Of a stretch of 64,000 bases of DNA, positions 34,125 to 43,174 are shown in pieces. How positions within the stretch are numbered: the first letter of the stretch is position 1; each line of letters opens with the position of its first letter. The notes under the pieces were generated by a model, which did no database searches, had not been told where the DNA came from, and saw only the letters and a program-made list of their open reading frames with translations. A program made the position numbers and the translations under genes. This stretch comes from CAIQPS01 sp963843455 (GTDB lineage Bacteria > Actinomycetota > Thermoleophilia > RBG-16-64-13): positions 310,001 to 374,000 of the forward strand of contig CAWJKE010000010.1 of NCBI GenBank assembly GCA_963843455.1, read 5' to 3'.

Positions 34125-36519
34125 TCCTTTCGGCCCGAGCGCCGGCGACCGTCGTGCGCGCCGCGGCGGTCGGCCCTGCGGCCCGCTCGATGCGGAAGCA
34201 GGTATGGATCCGCGGGCTACGGGCAAAATCCGGAGGGACGGTCTGCCGGGTGATGTCGACGACCGAGAATTCCTCGGCTATCGCCGGGTCGAGCTTGAAG
34301 CGGCGGAAGTTGGTGGAGAACAAGAGGATGCCTTCGGGCGAGAGCAACGCCGCCGCCGACCTGATAAGCCAGGCGTGGTCGCGTTGGATGTCGAGGGTGC
34401 CCTCCATGCTCTTGGAATTCGAGAAGGTGGGGGCATCGAGGAATATGAGGTCGTAGACGGGAGCGCCTGGCGCCGTGCCGGCGGTGCCCCGCCCTGGACT
34501 GCCACCACGCTTTTCGCTCTGGCGCACGGCCACCGTTTCCCTGAGCCACTCCAGGCAATCGGCCCGAATGAAGCTATGTTGCCCGGAGAAGTCGTTGAGC
34601 TCGAGATTGCGGGAGGCCCACTCCAGATAGACGCGCGAGAGATCGATGGAGGTTGTGGACACGGCGCCGCCGGCTGCCGCGTAGACCGTAACCGAGCCGG
34701 TATAGGCGAAGAGGTTCAGAAAACGCCGTCCGGGCGCCAGCGCCCGGACGAGCTGCCGGGTGGGTCGATGATCGAGGAAGAGGCCGGTGTCGAGGTAATC
34801 CGTGAGGTTGACCAGGAATCGCAGGCCTCCCTCCTCCACCTCGAGGAACGACGCCTGCTCCTGCAGCTTCTGATATTGGTCGGTCCCCCGCTGGGGGCTT
34901 CGCACCTTCAGAACGGCGTGGCTGCCCGGTATCCCCAGCACGTCCGGTACGACCGCCATTACCTCCTTCAGACGCCGTCTGGCGTGCACGGGGTCGACGG
35001 TGTTCGGAGGGGCATACTCCTGCACATGGGCCCACCCGTCGTAGAGATCGACGGCCACCGCGTACTCGGGAAGGTCGGCGTCGTAGACGCGGTAGCAGGA
35101 GACGTTCTCCCGGTTCGCCCAGCGTCTGAGATGTTTGACGTTCTTCTGCAGCCGGTTGGCGAACATGAGGGCCCCGGCCCCGGTCCCGGGCCGGGAGGCT
35201 TCGGCCGCGCGGCCGGACTCGGTTCCGCCGGCGCCCGTCCGTGCCGCCGCGCTGGTCGCGGCCCCGCCTACAGGCGTCCGCCCGACCGGAGCCCCATCCC
35301 TCGACCCGGGCCGGTCGGCGGCGAACAAGGGCCCTATCGTGAACACGAGGAGTTTCGCGGCGAGCGGCCCGTTGTACAGCACGTTCAGGCGCCGGGCGCG
35401 CAGGCCCAGATGTGCGGTCAGTTCGGGGTTGGCGGTGAACACGCCCGCCTCCCAACCGGAGAAGGACTCCTTGAGCTTCTCGCCCAAAGTCTCGTACAAG
35501 CCGGCCAGCTCCGACACTTCCCCCAGGCGCTTGCCGTATGGCGGGTTGGTGACTACCAGGCCCGGCGCGACGCCGGGGGGAGCCGCCAGCGCCGCCAGAT
35601 CCCGGAGTTCCAGATGGATGCGCCCTGCCAGACCCGCCCTACGCGCATTGGCGCGGGCGGAGCCGAGCGCGCGCACGTCTCGGTCGGCGCCGAAGATACG
35701 AGGAAGCCGGGTGAGCCCTTCCTTGCGGCGCTCCCCGGCTTCGTCGAGCAATTGCTTCCAGACCTCCGGCTCAAAGCCTTCCCATCTGAGGAAGCCGTAA
35801 TACTGCCGCAGCAGGCCGGGGGCGATGTCGGCGGCCATGAGAGCACCCTCGAGCAGCAGGGTCCCCGAGCCGCACATAGGGTCGAGCAGCGTCCCGCCCC
35901 TGGCGGCTATGCCGGGCCATCCCGCTCGTAGGAGGATCGCGGCCGCCAGGTTCTCCTTGAGCGGAGCTTCGCCTCCCTCCAAGCGGTAGCCGCGCCGATG
36001 CAGGCCCTCTCCGGATAGGTCCAGGCTCACGACGGTCTCTGCCGGCGCCAGATGGACGGCGATGCGGACATCCGGGCGGGTCAGCTCCACTCCCGGCCGC
36101 CTTCCCGTCCGGGCGCGAAACCGGTCGACGACTGCATCCTTGACCCGCTGCTCCACGAAATGCGTGTTGACATCCCCAAGCGGGCCCTGGCGAATGGTCG
36201 AGGTGGCCTCGATCGCGAGAGTCCCGTCGGCCTTCAGGTGGTCCTCCCAGGGCATCGCGTTCACAGCTGCGTAGAGCTCGTCGAGGGCTGCGATGGGGAA
36301 CGCTCCGAGCCGCAGCAGCACCCGGCTGGCGACACGGGACCAGAGACACGCGCGATAGGCGAGGGTCAGTGGGCCTGTGAAGTCCACACCGCTCCGGGTC
36401 TCCCGGGCATCGGCTGCCCCCAGGGCCCGCAACTCGTCGGCCAGCAGGCCCTCGGTGTTCCGCGGACAAGTGGCGAAGAAGCTCTCGGTGGACGAGAAGT
36501 TGATCGGTGCTGAAGGCAT
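34105..36519 (-). CDS. rlmL: Bifunctional 23S rRNA methyltransferase RlmKL
   Basis: About 804 residues from ATG 36519. The N-terminal THUMP region and RlmL methyltransferase have LLDPMCGSGTLLLEGA and VVTNPPYGKRLGE; the C-terminal RlmK part has FLNLFAYTGSVTVYAA and FLDAPTFSNSKSMEG. RlmL makes m2G2445 and RlmK m7G2069 (E. coli numbering). An unusual Gly/Ala/Arg-rich insert of about 60 residues joins the two halves near 35150-35300. A TATACT at 36533-36528 lies 8 bases before this ATG and suggests a leaderless message; a longer start at 36576 is possible but would overlap the hairpin. Confidence 0.92.
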   Translation of the reverse strand: MPSAPINFSSTESFFATCPRNTEGLLADELRALGAADARETRSGVDFTGPLTLAYRACLWSRVASRVLLRLGAFPIAALDELYAAVNAMPWEDHLKADGTLAIEATSTIRQGPLGDVNTHFVEQRVKDAVVDRFRARTGRRPGVELTRPDVRIAVHLAPAETVVSLDLSGEGLHRRGYRLEGGEAPLKENLAAAILLRAGWPGIAARGGTLLDPMCGSGTLLLEGALMAADIAPGLLRQYYGFLRWEGFEPEVWKQLLDEAGERRKEGLTRLPRIFGADRDVRALGSARANARRAGLAGRIHLELRDLAALAAPPGVAPGLVVTNPPYGKRLGEVSELAGLYETLGEKLKESFSGWEAGVFTANPELTAHLGLRARRLNVLYNGPLAAKLLVFTIGPLFAADRPGSRDGAPVGRTPVGGAATSAAARTGAGGTESGRAAEASRPGTGAGALMFANRLQKNVKHLRRWANRENVSCYRVYDADLPEYAVAVDLYDGWAHVQEYAPPNTVDPVHARRRLKEVMAVVPDVLGIPGSHAVLKVRSPQRGTDQYQKLQEQASFLEVEEGGLRFLVNLTDYLDTGLFLDHRPTRQLVRALAPGRRFLNLFAYTGSVTVYAAAGGAVSTTSIDLSRVYLEWASRNLELNDFSGQHSFIRADCLEWLRETVAVRQSEKRGGSPGRGTAGTAPGAPVYDLIFLDAPTFSNSKSMEGTLDIQRDHAWLIRSAAALLSPEGILLFSTNFRRFKLDPAIAEEFSVVDITRQTVPPDFARSPRIHTCFRIERAAGPTAAARTTVAGARAERSGSDPD

Positions 36520-36541
36520 GATGCCGAGAGTATAGACGGGA

Positions 36542-36565
36542 GGCGGGGCGTTAGAACGCCCCGCC
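36542..36565. terminator. Strong hairpin downstream of mscL
   Basis: GGCGGGGCGTT and AACGCCCCGCC are perfect 11-base arms with a 2-base loop. It lies 50 bases past the mscL stop and just before rlmKL. No T-tract follows, so it may be a bidirectional or factor-assisted terminator. Confidence 0.5.
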
Positions 36566-36615
36566 ACCAGCTTCACTCGCGCACAGCGCCGCCGGCCGGC
36601 CTCCGAAGAGGCAGA

Positions 36616-37068
36616 TCAGACGTTCGCGGCAGGCAGCTCCGACGTGCAGTTCGGGCAACGGTGGGCCGCCTCGGGGATGCTCGTCGCGCAATACGGGCAA
36701 TCCTTGGCAGGGACTTCGGGCGCCGGGGGCCTCTGCGTCTTCATGTACGCCTTGACGATGAAGAACAGGACCAAAGCGATGATGATGAACACGACTATCG
36801 TGTTGATGAAGATACCGTAGTTGATGGTAACGGCCCCTGCCGCCTTGGCCTGGGCCACCGTGTTGTACGGCCCGGCTGGGTCGCCTTCTTTGATGACGGC
36901 GAACAGGCTGGTGAAGTCCAGACCGCCGAGCGCGTAACCGATGACCGGCATGATGATGTCGTTCACCAACGACGTGACCACCGCAGCGAACGCGACGCCC
37001 AAAATGAACGCTACCGCGATCTGCAGCAGGCTCCCTCGCTCGATGAACGCCTTGAACTCTTTCAGCAT
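36616..37068 (-). CDS. mscL: Large-conductance mechanosensitive channel with C-terminal zinc ribbon
   Basis: 150 residues from ATG 37068 (AAAGGAGG upstream). Core MscL: MLKEFKAFIERGSLLQIAV, GVAFAAVVTSLVNDIIMPVI, then YGIFINTIVVFIIIALVLFF. It opens to release solutes during osmotic downshock. Instead of the usual helical bundle the C-terminus ends in a zinc ribbon (CPYCATSIPEAAHRCPNC). The ribbon is a natural part of the gene, not a frame error. I have seen such fusions mentioned for some lineages but they are uncommon. Confidence 0.93.
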   Translation of the reverse strand: MLKEFKAFIERGSLLQIAVAFILGVAFAAVVTSLVNDIIMPVIGYALGGLDFTSLFAVIKEGDPAGPYNTVAQAKAAGAVTINYGIFINTIVVFIIIALVLFFIVKAYMKTQRPPAPEVPAKDCPYCATSIPEAAHRCPNCTSELPAANV

Positions 37069-37088
37069 ACGCGCCTCCTTTCGCCGGT

Positions 37089-39569
37089 TTACCCCCAGGC
37101 GCCGGTAAGTGACCCGTTCCCGTCTTGCCAGTAGGGCATCCATACCAGCCCCAGGGAATCGATCGTGATGTCGCTCTTGCGCGGGCGCAGGAGGACCTTC
37201 TCCAACGACACTGCACCGGGATCGTCACGGCCCTCTAGCGCGTCCAGCTCGGACTGGAACTCCGCCTCGAGATCGGCCCTCCTCTGCTTGACCGAGTCGA
37301 GGGTCTCCGCGGCCCGCTTGACGTCGCCGGCCTCGTCCATGCTGCGGCCCACATCGCGCATGGTGGTAGTCGCTCTACCGAGAGTGCCCGTGCTCAGGGC
37401 TTTTCGGCCGAGGAAGGCCCCCATAAGCGTGGCGCCGAAGGAGATGGCCGTCTGCATCTTGCGCGCCTTGGCCTGCTCCGCTTCCCGGGCCACCGCCTGC
37501 TGAGCGCGCATCTCCTGCTGATCGAGGGTCGCGGTCTTCGCCGCGTATTTCTGGCGCAACTTGTCACTGGTCGTATCTCGCGATTCCCGGGCGGCGAGCT
37601 GCAGACGGGATCGGAATTCTCCTTCGGTCTCGCCCGGGTTCGAGGTCATCTTGTACCCGGCGCTCTTGAACAGCTCCATGGTCTGCGTCCGGAAGGCCCA
37701 GGCCGAGAAGTCCGATCCCCAGGAGCGGTAGGACGTCACCCTGGTCATCGCCGACGGTGGCGGAGCGTGCGTTGCCCCGGCGTACGGTTGCCGGTCGAGG
37801 TCCTCGAGGAGCGGCTCCAGTGGCGTCGCCGCATCCCAATCCACGGCTAGGGCGCTTTCCGGCGCCTGGGCGATGCGGCGGATCTTGGTGGACGTGCTGA
37901 CCCCAGACTCCGAGCTGACGAAGTTGACCGTCCCCGCGGCCAAGACACCCGGCCGGTAGACGAGAGTCGAGCCCTGAGGGATCGAGCCGCGCAGCGGCAG
38001 ATAGAACTGGGGGATCTCCGCGGGCAGGTCGGCCCCAGCCGCCGGCTGAGCCTCTGCCACGCCCGGTAGGACCGCGGTCGCTACTGCGGCGCCCGGCTCC
38101 GCGGCCGCGCCCGCGACTGCGACGGATGCCGGCGTCGGCTGCGGCACCGTCGGCACGGGTCGGCGCGGGTCCATCAACGTCTTGATCTGGGCCCGGGTAA
38201 GGGGCCCGGCCAGGTATGACATGGTCCAACGCGTCTGGAACGTCACCGGCGCGTCTTCGTGCACGTTGTACATGAGGAAGATCCGTTTGCCGAGGCCGGC
38301 GAGGGTCTCTCCCATCTTCTGGCGGTCGAAGCCGCCTTCGGTGCCTGCCGCCACTCCCTCCAGCCCCTCGAGCAGGCGGTCCTTGTCGCGCTCGGTCTGC
38401 AGGCGGCCGATGAACCAGGTGCCGGCGTTGGCCAATCCTTTATAGTCGAGGTCCACGGGGTTCTGCGTCGCCAGCAGGACGCCCACGCCGAAAGCGCGGG
38501 CCTGCTTGAGCAGGGTCAAGAGGGGCTTCTTGGACGGAGGCTCGGCCACCGGGGGGAAGAAGCCAAAGATCTCGTCCATGTAGACGATGGCCCTCAAACT
38601 GCCGGTGCCGGGCTGAGCCCGCACCCATCCCAGCACTTCGTTGAGCAGCATCGACACGAAGAACATCCGCTCGGCGTCCGAAAGATGGGAGATGGAGAAG
38701 ATGGAGACGCGGGCCTTTCCCTCGGGGGTGAACAGCATGCGCCCGATATCCAGGGGCTCGCCTTCCAGCCAGCTCTGAAACCCGGGAGCGGCCAAAAGGT
38801 TGTTCATCAGCATTGCCAGATCGAGACGGTCCTTGGCAGGGTAGAACGACTCCAGATCGAGCACGCCGACCTTGACGAACGGCGGCTTCTGGATCTGCTG
38901 GATGACGCTGGGGAGACTCAGATCGAGGCCCGAGGCCCAGGCCGCGGTGAACAAGCTGGAGAGCAAGATGTGTTCTCGGCTCTGGATGGGATCGGCGGCA
39001 ATGCCGAGCAACCCCAGCAGGCTTGTCACCGCCGTGCTTACCCGGTCCCGCATGGCCTCCTCATCGGCTCGAATCGCAGGCGCCGGGGCGGCCAGCGACT
39101 TGAGGATGCTCACCGGGAGGCCGGCGTTCGACCCGGGAGTGTAGACGGTGAAGTCCGCCGCAGCCTTCAAACGGGCGATACGCGCGGGGTCTTCACCCCA
39201 TTCTGCCAGCCCCTGCTTCCAGGTCTCTGCCTGTTGCTTGGCGAAGTCCTCCAGCGAGAGCCCCTTCTTGGCCGCCTCTTCCGTGCTCACCCAGGGCAGG
39301 AAATCCTCGGGGCGCAGATCGGGAAAGGTGAGCATCAGGTCGGTAACGTCACCCTTGGGGTCGATCACGATCGCCGGGATGCCGTCGAGGGCCGCTTCCT
39401 CGAGTAGCCCGATGCAGAGGCCGGTCTTTCCGCTACCCGTCATCCCCACGCAGACCCCATGAGTCACGAGATCCTTGGAGTCGTAAAGAAGCAGGCCGCC
39501 CGTCTGTTTTGTCGACAGGTCGTATTCGCGGCCCAGGTAGAACGTTCCCAGCTTTTCCATGTCCTCCAT
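37089..39569 (-). CDS. HerA/FtsK-type ATPase (DUF853-like) with coiled coil
   Basis: 826 residues. Walker A GMTGSGKT at residues 42-49, Walker B RAIVYMDEIFGFFP near 325, and a sensor-like VLLATQNPVDLDYKGLANAG. This is a DUF853/HerA-like hexameric ATPase; relatives translocate DNA or unfold proteins, and the exact role here is unknown. After residue 470 comes a Pro/Ala-rich linker, a beta-rich segment, and a Gln/Ala coiled coil (QQEMRAQQAVAREAEQAKA) before a final charged tail. It is divergent from the 76-residue/eRF1-like pair and 20 bases upstream of mscL. Confidence 0.75.
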   Translation of the reverse strand: MEDMEKLGTFYLGREYDLSTKQTGGLLLYDSKDLVTHGVCVGMTGSGKTGLCIGLLEEAALDGIPAIVIDPKGDVTDLMLTFPDLRPEDFLPWVSTEEAAKKGLSLEDFAKQQAETWKQGLAEWGEDPARIARLKAAADFTVYTPGSNAGLPVSILKSLAAPAPAIRADEEAMRDRVSTAVTSLLGLLGIAADPIQSREHILLSSLFTAAWASGLDLSLPSVIQQIQKPPFVKVGVLDLESFYPAKDRLDLAMLMNNLLAAPGFQSWLEGEPLDIGRMLFTPEGKARVSIFSISHLSDAERMFFVSMLLNEVLGWVRAQPGTGSLRAIVYMDEIFGFFPPVAEPPSKKPLLTLLKQARAFGVGVLLATQNPVDLDYKGLANAGTWFIGRLQTERDKDRLLEGLEGVAAGTEGGFDRQKMGETLAGLGKRIFLMYNVHEDAPVTFQTRWTMSYLAGPLTRAQIKTLMDPRRPVPTVPQPTPASVAVAGAAAEPGAAVATAVLPGVAEAQPAAGADLPAEIPQFYLPLRGSIPQGSTLVYRPGVLAAGTVNFVSSESGVSTSTKIRRIAQAPESALAVDWDAATPLEPLLEDLDRQPYAGATHAPPPSAMTRVTSYRSWGSDFSAWAFRTQTMELFKSAGYKMTSNPGETEGEFRSRLQLAARESRDTTSDKLRQKYAAKTATLDQQEMRAQQAVAREAEQAKARKMQTAISFGATLMGAFLGRKALSTGTLGRATTTMRDVGRSMDEAGDVKRAAETLDSVKQRRADLEAEFQSELDALEGRDDPGAVSLEKVLLRPRKSDITIDSLGLVWMPYWQDGNGSLTGAWG

Positions 39570-39766
39570 AGAAAGACTCCTTGCGTCGCCGGGTGCCTTC
39601 GATCACGCTGGTCACCTACCACAATAGGACTTTGCGGAAAAAGATGGCAACCGGCCGTGCTCGAGCGGGACTTCCCCCGTTTGGCTCCGTTTCTATCACG
39701 GGTATGTAAGAATCATGGTGCTCCGTGACGCAGGCCATACCTTCCAAGGGACCGAAAGGGGAAACC

Positions 39767-39997
39767 ATGTCGGATAAGAAGGTCGGGCGTTCGAGCGGAC
39801 GTCCCATCACCCCCACCCAGAAGATGGAGGCAGCGCTTTCCGATCCAGGCACGCTGAACGTCGCGGACATGCCTCACGACAAGGGCAAGTCGGGCGTGGC
39901 GGACAAGTTCCGGGAGCGCGAGGAGAGATGGAGGCGCGAGCAGTCGATGCACGATCAGCAGGCCGCGAATGCCCAGGAGCAAGGTGGTGAGTCATGA
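39767..39997 (+). CDS. Small charged hypothetical protein, coupled to the eRF1-like gene
   Basis: 76 residues from ATG 39767 (AAAGGGGAAACC upstream; the longer ORF from 39725 is less likely). Charged and probably disordered, ending in REREERWRREQSMHDQQAAN, no known domain. It overlaps the next gene in ATGA, a sign that the two proteins are made together. Function unknown. Confidence 0.55.
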   Translation: MSDKKVGRSSGRPITPTQKMEAALSDPGTLNVADMPHDKGKSGVADKFREREERWRREQSMHDQQAANAQEQGGES

Positions 39998-41139
39998 TCG
40001 ACAGCCTGGCCGGCGCCACCGAGAAGTTGCGCGACCTGGCTGCGGCCCGCGCCCCCCGCGGCGCGTTCCTGACGGTCACTCTGTCCACCAGCCGCCTGGA
40101 TGATTGGCGGCAGTTCGCCCCCACCTTCCTCAACAGCGAGTTCACGCGCCTGACGCAAGAGCGGGGTCTGTCCAGAGACGAGAAGCACGTCCTCGACAGC
40201 GAACTGGAGGAGGTCCTAGCCGTCCTTCAATACGATCTGACGCCCAGGACACAGGGCCTGGCCCTCTTCGCGGATGGCGGGGGTGGGCTGTACCAGCGCA
40301 TTGAGCTACCTTTTCGGCTGGTCAACCGGGTGGTGCTGGAGCCGTCTCCCTACGTGAGGCCTGTGGTGCACGCCCTCTCTCTGCTCGAGCCGTTCATCGT
40401 GGCCCGGGTGAGCCGGGACGAATCGAGTCTCTATCTGGTGGACGAATGGGGTGTGGCCAAGGAGGACGATCTCACCGGACCGTGGCTCCGGACGAGCGAC
40501 CGCGAAACGGGAGAGTTGTCTATCAAAGAGTACTTCGCAGCCGCCCGCCAGGACGCGCTCGTCGAGCTCCATTACAAGGAAGTCGCCGGAGCGCTGGCCA
40601 AATGGCTGGAAGGGTCGGCGGTCAGACGGGTCGTGCTTTGCGCCCAGCACGACATCGCCAGCGGGTTCCGGCGCGCCCTCCCTCCGCCCGTCGTCCCCAA
40701 GGTGGTCGCCGAGATCCCCTTCGACGCCAATATCACGCCTAGCCAGATGCTGGTGAGCGCTCGGGCCGCCGCCAACGAGGCGCGGCAGCGGGAACTGGTG
40801 CAACTGGTGGGGCGCATCAGGGAGGGCCTGGGAGCGAACGGCCGCGGCGCCGCCGGGTTCGACGAGGTCATGGATGGCCTCGATCGCGGTCAGATCCGGA
40901 CGATGGTGGTGGACCGGAGCTATCGCCCACCGGGATGGAGCTGCCCGGACTGCGACTGGGCCGGTCTCATCGCTGTGGAGCACTGCCCAAGGTGCGGCGG
41001 CGCTCCGGTGCCGGTAGCCGACGCCGTCGGGGAGTTGGTCCGCTTGGCCATACTCCGGAGAAGCCAGGTGGAAGTGGCCGAAGAGATCCCGGCGCTGGAC
41101 GAGATGGGTGGCATCGGAGCGCTGCTGCGGTTCGCGTAG
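39994..41139 (+). CDS. eRF1-like (baeRF-type) protein with zinc ribbon
   Basis: 381 residues. The layout fits bacterial archaeo-eukaryotic release-factor-like proteins: a central domain with VARVSRDESSLYLVDE and RRVVLCAQHDIASGF, then a C-terminal L7Ae-like region (FDEVMDGLDRGQIRTMVVD) and a zinc ribbon CPDCDWAGLIAVEHCPRC. I do not see a GGQ motif, so peptidyl-tRNA hydrolysis is doubtful. It is probably a ribosome-associated rescue or quality-control factor, or an RNA-binding protein of unknown role. Preceded by the 76-residue gene. Confidence 0.6.
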   Translation: MIDSLAGATEKLRDLAAARAPRGAFLTVTLSTSRLDDWRQFAPTFLNSEFTRLTQERGLSRDEKHVLDSELEEVLAVLQYDLTPRTQGLALFADGGGGLYQRIELPFRLVNRVVLEPSPYVRPVVHALSLLEPFIVARVSRDESSLYLVDEWGVAKEDDLTGPWLRTSDRETGELSIKEYFAAARQDALVELHYKEVAGALAKWLEGSAVRRVVLCAQHDIASGFRRALPPPVVPKVVAEIPFDANITPSQMLVSARAAANEARQRELVQLVGRIREGLGANGRGAAGFDEVMDGLDRGQIRTMVVDRSYRPPGWSCPDCDWAGLIAVEHCPRCGGAPVPVADAVGELVRLAILRRSQVEVAEEIPALDEMGGIGALLRFA

Positions 41140-41146
41140 GCGACTG

Positions 41147-41998
41147 TCAGTCGGCGACCGGGAACCAGGGCTGCCCCATCAGATAGCGGGCGACCCCGTC
41201 GTCTTCGACCGGCCCGCAGGTGGTGTCGGCGGCTGCCAGCACCTCGGGCGGCGCACCTGCCATCGCGACCCCGGTACCGGCCCAAGAGAGCATATCGGCG
41301 TCGTTGTAGGAATCGCCGAACGCCAGAACGTCCGCTGCTTCGAAACCCAGATGCTCGCCAAGGATCTGCAGCGCCCGGGCCTTGGTGGCCGTGGGGTTGG
41401 TGATCTCGAGGAAGAACGGCCAGGTCTTCACCGCGATAAGGCGCTCGCCGAAGTGCGCCCGAAGCCGGAATTGCAGGGCGTCCAGAGCAGCCGGTGGACC
41501 GCCGATTCCCATCTTGGTGGTCGGCTGATCGAGATGGTCGAGCAACCTTCCCACGACGATGGCCTTCATCTTCGACAGGAGCTCGTAGCGGTCCACCGCC
41601 TCAGTTCTTTTCTCCACGCACAACTGGTCCTCGATGTAGAGGTTCACCGAGAGGTGCTCGGGCTCCACGAACTCGAGGATCTCTCGGCTCAGGTCGAGCG
41701 GGAGCGGGTCGTGGTGCAGCAGCCGGCCGGTCGCGACGTCTCGGATGAGCGCTCCCTGGTAGGCGGCGACCGGTCCGGTCAGGCCGAGCTGGGTGGCAAA
41801 GGCGGCCGCGGAGCTGAACATCCGCCCGGTCACGAGAATGGTGGTGATGCCCAGTCCTGTGAGCGTGCGCACGGTCTTGATGGTGAGCGGCGTCAGCCCC
41901 TGGCTGCCGTCGAGCAGCAGGGGGAGAAGGGTCCCGTCCAGATCGGCCGCCACCACTGTGGGTGCGCCGCGAAGGGATTCAAGATTATGGGCCGCCAC
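41147..41998 (-). CDS. Cof-type HAD phosphatase
   Basis: 283 residues from GTG 41998. HAD motifs: VVAADLDGTLLPL (nucleophile Asp), ILVTGRMFSSAAAFA, then ITNPTATKARALQIL and LAFGDSYNDADMLSWAG. The C2 cap domain lies between. Cof-type phosphatases act on sugar phosphates, flavin or pyridoxal phosphates; the substrate cannot be told. It converges on the eRF1-like gene with 7 bases between and diverges from the zinc-ribbon cluster. Confidence 0.85.
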   Translation of the reverse strand: MAAHNLESLRGAPTVVAADLDGTLLPLLLDGSQGLTPLTIKTVRTLTGLGITTILVTGRMFSSAAAFATQLGLTGPVAAYQGALIRDVATGRLLHHDPLPLDLSREILEFVEPEHLSVNLYIEDQLCVEKRTEAVDRYELLSKMKAIVVGRLLDHLDQPTTKMGIGGPPAALDALQFRLRAHFGERLIAVKTWPFFLEITNPTATKARALQILGEHLGFEAADVLAFGDSYNDADMLSWAGTGVAMAGAPPEVLAAADTTCGPVEDDGVARYLMGQPWFPVAD

Positions 41999-42016
41999 GG
42001 CCGATAGATTAGCAGG

Positions 42017-43174
42017 ATGTCCGAATCGTCTGCCAACAGCCTGGTCGCCACCTGCCCCCAGTGCGGGGCTCCCCTGAGCCTGCCCGGATACGCCGATCTG
42101 GCCGTCTGCCCCTTCTGCGGGTCCAACCTCAGGCGGGAACGGCCCAGTGGCCAGGCAGCCGCGGTCGGCCACGCGCCGGCCACGGACAGCGGCCCGCCGG
42201 CCGAGGAGCAGATGCTCCACTCGCTGTCCTGTCCTCAGTGCGCCGGCCCGCTCAGCGTACGGGCCGGTCGCCGGATACTCCTCTGCGGGCACTGCGGCGT
42301 CCGGGTGCTCACGCGGAGCGCCGGAGGGTTCTCCCGCTGGCTCTTCCCCCAGAAGATCGACCGGCTTCAGGCGCTTGCCGCCGCCGGGACGTGGCTGGGG
42401 GACTATCCGGGTGTCGCCCGCCAAGCTCGCGACGTCCCCTTGACGCGGGCCCAGCTCGTGCACGTCCCTATCTGGGAGCACAAGGCCCTGGTCGCCGGCT
42501 GGGAGTCCGGCACTAAGCTCCGTACCCGGTCCTATCTCGTCAGCGACACGGAGGGGAACGAGCGGCTCGACCTCGCGCTCGCCGAGGAGCCCTTCGAAGA
42601 GCCCCACTTGCAGGAGCGGCGCTTTTTTCAGGCGGGTTGCGACCTTGATGCGCTCAGTGCCACGCGTCCCCGCTTCAGCGGACGGGAACTGCTCCTTCCC
42701 CTCGTTGCCGGCGAGGTGGACCCTTCCTCGACGGTCATGGAACCGGCGGGTGGCGCCGCCGAGATTGCCGCGCGTGGTAGGAAGCTGGCCCTTAGGTCGC
42801 CCAGTGGAGTTGCCGACTCCCAGAGCCGCATGCTCATCCTGAGAGAGGCTCTGACCCTGCTCTACTATCCCCTTTGGTTCGTGGACTATCAGACCGCAAA
42901 TCGTTCCTACCGGATCGTGGTGAACGGCTACGATGGCAGCATCAACTCCGCCGTCGCGCCCGCCGCCGACGGGCGGTTCACGCCATCCCTGGGCCGCAGG
43001 GTGGCCGCCCTAGCCGCTGTCGCCGTGTTTGCCCTGTGGCTGGGCTCGGTGGTAGACGGCGCCCGCGTGCCAACCGTGTTCGCAGCCGTTATAGTGTGTG
43101 TGGCTGCGATCCTACTGGTGCTCAGGTCCCCCAGGGGCGGGAAGGTGGAATACCACGAGCCCTTTTCCAGTTGA
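42017..43174 (+). CDS. Membrane protein with two N-terminal zinc ribbons (cluster member 1)
   Basis: 385 residues. Two CxxC-type zinc ribbons, CPQCGAPLSL with CPFCGSNLRR, and CPQCAGPLSV with LCGHCGVRVLTR, are followed by a central soluble domain of about 180 residues (LVHVPIWEHKALVAG, YYPLWFVDYQTANRSYRIVV) and two membrane helices near residues 332-372. First gene of a six-gene cluster in one direction, ending at 48143. No known family assigned; zinc-ribbon plus membrane architecture recurs in the neighbours. Confidence 0.6.
   Translation: MSESSANSLVATCPQCGAPLSLPGYADLAVCPFCGSNLRRERPSGQAAAVGHAPATDSGPPAEEQMLHSLSCPQCAGPLSVRAGRRILLCGHCGVRVLTRSAGGFSRWLFPQKIDRLQALAAAGTWLGDYPGVARQARDVPLTRAQLVHVPIWEHKALVAGWESGTKLRTRSYLVSDTEGNERLDLALAEEPFEEPHLQERRFFQAGCDLDALSATRPRFSGRELLLPLVAGEVDPSSTVMEPAGGAAEIAARGRKLALRSPSGVADSQSRMLILREALTLLYYPLWFVDYQTANRSYRIVVNGYDGSINSAVAPAADGRFTPSLGRRVAALAAVAVFALWLGSVVDGARVPTVFAAVIVCVAAILLVLRSPRGGKVEYHEPFSS

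Noticed and set aside
34084..35931. 615-codon open frame on the plus strand opposite rlmKL
   Set aside because: No motif; it mirrors codon use of the real gene on the other strand, a normal effect in high-GC DNA.
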